From contig NZ_NQKW01000001.1 in assembly GCF_002252625.1 (NCBI RefSeq), forward strand, positions 248,001-312,000: a stretch of DNA of 64,000 nt, read 5' to 3'. Positions 62,217 to 64,000 of this stretch are shown here, piece after piece. The notes below the pieces were generated by a model. It did no database searches and was not told the DNA's origin. It worked only from the letters and a program-made list of their open reading frames with translations. Origin of the DNA: Synechococcus sp. 1G10. GTDB lineage: Bacteria; Cyanobacteriota; Cyanobacteriia; PCC-6307; Cyanobiaceae. How positions within the stretch are numbered: the stretch's first letter is position 1; every line of letters begins with the position of its first letter. Both the position numbers and the translations under genes were made by a program.

Positions 62217-62385
62217 GGGGGCAGGGAAGGACTGAGGGGAGGAAGGCTGGCGGCAGCCAGAGCGGGCAACCGGAATCGATGCTTAGGCCGCTCCACCCTG
62301 GCTTTCGTCTCCGTTGTAACCCTCGACCCGGTCCGTGCCGTGGCGTGAGCTGGCAAGCCAAGCTGCGTAACCGTTTCTGTCAGAT

Positions 62386-62420
62386 TGGCCAGATCCCATG
62401 GCTGGACAGGGATCTGGCCA
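62386..62420. repeat. Perfect 12-bp inverted repeat in the glnA-apcF spacer
   Basis: TGGCCAGATCCC (62386-62397) and GGGATCTGGCCA (62409-62420) are exact inverted repeats separated by 11 bases. The element ends 45 bases before the apcF start. It could be a dimeric-regulator operator or an mRNA leader hairpin; no T-run follows. Confidence 0.85.
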
Positions 62421-62465
62421 GACCCAGATGCTAGTTTCCGATCCAGGTGAGACGATCTCGACGTC

Positions 62466-62984
62466 ATGCGCGATGCCATCACCGGTCTGATCGGCCGGTA
62501 TGACCAGCTGGGGCGCTATCTCGATCGCGATGCGATCGACAGCATCGCCACCTACCACTCCCAGGCTGAAGTCAGGCTGGCAGCGGTGGAACTGATCAAT
62601 CGGGAAGCGACTGAGATCGTCCGGGATGCCAGTCGGCGTCTCTTCGAGCAGGACCCGGAACTGCTGCTCCCGGGCGGCAACGCTTACACAACCCGCCGGC
62701 TGTCTGCCTGCCTGCGGGATATGGACTATTTCCTGCGCTACGCCAGTTACGCGCTCGTGGCAGGCGACCCCACCATCCTCAACGAGCGGGTCCTCAATGG
62801 CCTCGACGACACCTACAAGAGCCTTGGGGTCCCAACCGGTCCCACGGTGCGAAGCATCGTTCTGTTGGGCGAAGTGCTGGCGGAGCGGCTGGCGGAAGCG
62901 GGTCTTGAGCCAGGGAATCTGATCAGCGCTCCGTTCGAGCACATGGCCCGTGGTCTGGCTGACACCAATCTCAGGGCCAGCTGA
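62466..62984 (+). CDS. apcF: Allophycocyanin beta-18 subunit ApcF
   Basis: This 172-aa phycobiliprotein has the globin-like fold with the chromophore Cys82 in TRRLSACLRDMDYFLRY and the conserved Asn72 in GGNAYT that is methylated in beta subunits. The opening MRDAITGLIGRYD and the length distinguish ApcF, the beta-18 subunit next to ApcE in the core, from ApcB. It stands alone, away from other phycobilisome genes. Confidence 0.95.
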   Translation: MRDAITGLIGRYDQLGRYLDRDAIDSIATYHSQAEVRLAAVELINREATEIVRDASRRLFEQDPELLLPGGNAYTTRRLSACLRDMDYFLRYASYALVAGDPTILNERVLNGLDDTYKSLGVPTGPTVRSIVLLGEVLAERLAEAGLEPGNLISAPFEHMARGLADTNLRAS

Positions 62985-63087
62985 GGGCCGTTGGCTCAGT
63001 GCTTAGGCTGACGTTCATCGATCCTTAGTTTCGCCGCAGGTCTTGGTCACCCTGACTTCCTCCCCATCCATCTCCCCGGCGGCCGCC

Positions 63088-64000
63088 GTGAGTGATCGCC
63101 ATCGCCTGAATCTGGGGCCGATCGCCACTCCCGACCGGCTACTGCTCGGTCCAGGACCGTCCAACGCCCACCCCACGGTGCTGCAGGCCCTCGCCCGCAC
63201 CCCGATCGGTCACCTGGATCCCCTCTACATCGAACTGATGGGTGAGGTGCAGGATCTGCTGCGCTACGCCTGGCAGACAGAGAACCGCCTCACCATTCCG
63301 ATGAGCGGCACGGGCAGCGCCGCCATGGAGGCCACCCTGGCCAACACGGTGGAGCCAGGCGACAAGGTGCTGGTGGCCGTGAAGGGCTACTTCGGCCTGC
63401 GCCTCGTCGACATGGCCGGACGCTACCGGGCCGAGGTGGCCACGATCGAGCGGCCCTGGGGCGAAGCCTTCACGCTCGAGGAGATCGAGCAGGCTCTGGC
63501 CAGCCACCGCCCGGCGATCCTGGCGATGGTTCATGCCGAAACCTCCACAGGCGTCTGCCAGCCAATGGAGGGGATCGGCGAGCTCTGCCGCCGCTACGAC
63601 TGCCTGCTGCTGCTCGACACGGTCACCTCTCTCGGTGCTGTGCCAGTACACCTTGACGCCTGGGGTGTGGACCTGGCCTACAGCTGCAGCCAGAAAGGTC
63701 TGAGCTGCCCTCCAGGCCTCGGCCCCTTCACCATGGGGGAGCGGGCTGAAGCCAAGCTGGCGGCCCGCACAGGCCAAGTGCCCAACTGGTATCTGGATGT
63801 CTCCCTGCTCAACCAGTACTGGGGCAGCAACCGGGTGTACCACCACACCGCCCCGGTGAACATGAACTTCGGCATGCGCGAAGCTCTGCGGCTGCTCGCA
63901 GAAGAGGGCCTGGAGCAGGCCTGGAGCCGACACCGCAGCAACGCGGAGCGCCTCTGGGAAGGCCTCGAACGCCTTGGCCTCGAGCTGCATGTGCCCAAAC
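63088..64000 (+). CDS. Alanine/serine-glyoxylate aminotransferase, N-terminal part (cut by window edge)
   Basis: The frame from GTG 63088 (or TTG 63043) stays open to the window end, giving 304 codons. LLGPGPSNAHPTVLQALA, SGTGSAAMEATLANTVEPG, LLLDTVTSLGAVPV and the PLP lysine in SYSCSQKGLSCPPG match the class V aminotransferases that convert glyoxylate to glycine in photorespiration. About 80 residues are missing at the C-terminus. Confidence 0.93.
   Translation, partial: MSDRHRLNLGPIATPDRLLLGPGPSNAHPTVLQALARTPIGHLDPLYIELMGEVQDLLRYAWQTENRLTIPMSGTGSAAMEATLANTVEPGDKVLVAVKGYFGLRLVDMAGRYRAEVATIERPWGEAFTLEEIEQALASHRPAILAMVHAETSTGVCQPMEGIGELCRRYDCLLLLDTVTSLGAVPVHLDAWGVDLAYSCSQKGLSCPPGLGPFTMGERAEAKLAARTGQVPNWYLDVSLLNQYWGSNRVYHHTAPVNMNFGMREALRLLAEEGLEQAWSRHRSNAERLWEGLERLGLELHVPK

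Noticed and set aside
62330-62385. Possible NtcA sites (GTAACCCTCGACCC and GTAACCGTTTCTGT) in the glnA-apcF spacer
   Set aside because: Each has only one good half of GTA-N8-TAC, and no -10 element lies at the usual distance on the glnA side.

Overview
The window is chromosomal DNA from a high-GC unicellular picocyanobacterium of the Cyanobium / subcluster 5.2-5.3 Synechococcus type. The evidence is photosynthesis genes (psaK, petN, psb28, psb29/thf1, apcF, a 47-aa high-light-inducible protein, gun4), several families largely restricted to cyanobacteria and plastids (DUF2499, DUF3593, DUF1830, DUF2103, DUF3082, DUF4079), very compact gene packing and strong G/C preference at third codon positions. 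I saw no rRNA or tRNA gene, insertion sequence, prophage, integrase or CRISPR array.

Layout. 1-4.8 kb: a glycoside hydrolase cut by the window edge, then a sulfur/molybdenum group (exported MsrA, membrane cytochrome b, Tat-type molybdopterin oxidoreductase, TauE/SafE permease, MoaB). 5.0-10.1 kb: a four-gene minus-strand operon (DM13 protein, DUF4079 membrane protein, inward-rectifier-like membrane protein, redoxin) facing a plus-strand set (DMT permease, ECF sigma factor, anti-sigma factor). 10.2-16.7 kb: htpG, rpmB, peroxiredoxin, MscS channel, csaB, hli, DUF2499-DUF3593 and psaK. 16.8-25.4 kb: dxs, ilvA, scpB, YggT, a MazG-like protein, pyk and a MacB/FtsX-type permease. 25.5-32.8 kb: a proteolysis and photosystem-maintenance neighbourhood (ftsH, clpP, psb29/thf1, clpS) with petN and small proteins. 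33-42.2 kb: purK, a lone sugar permease, recQ, aroB, a Nif11-like small protein, a DOMON-like/sugar-kinase-like operon and a lytic transglycosylase. 42.2-49.7 kb: a VIT1 transporter, a three-gene ABC exporter, a pentapeptide-repeat protein, YraN, ksgA, ispE and DUF3082. 49.9-57.2 kb: pdhB-secD-secF, two AI-2E-family transporters overlapping psb28, and mnmH. 57.3-64 kb: gun4, a serine-kinase-type ATPase, small conserved proteins, a methyltransferase, glnA, apcF and an aminotransferase cut by the right edge.

How the genes fit together. Most of the window is core housekeeping and photosynthesis. The least ordinary part is the first 10 kb. One cluster looks like an extracytoplasmic methionine-sulfoxide or sulfite redox locus. 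The next operon joins a DM13 redox domain, a His-containing membrane protein, a CxxC redoxin and a protein that keeps the full inward-rectifier channel architecture but has lost the potassium selectivity filter. This last point is the strongest candidate for undescribed biology here. Secondary candidates are an orphan Nif11-type peptide, a perfect 12-bp inverted repeat between glnA and apcF, and several very small membrane-protein genes.

Family names come from reading translated sequences by eye. No database search was run.
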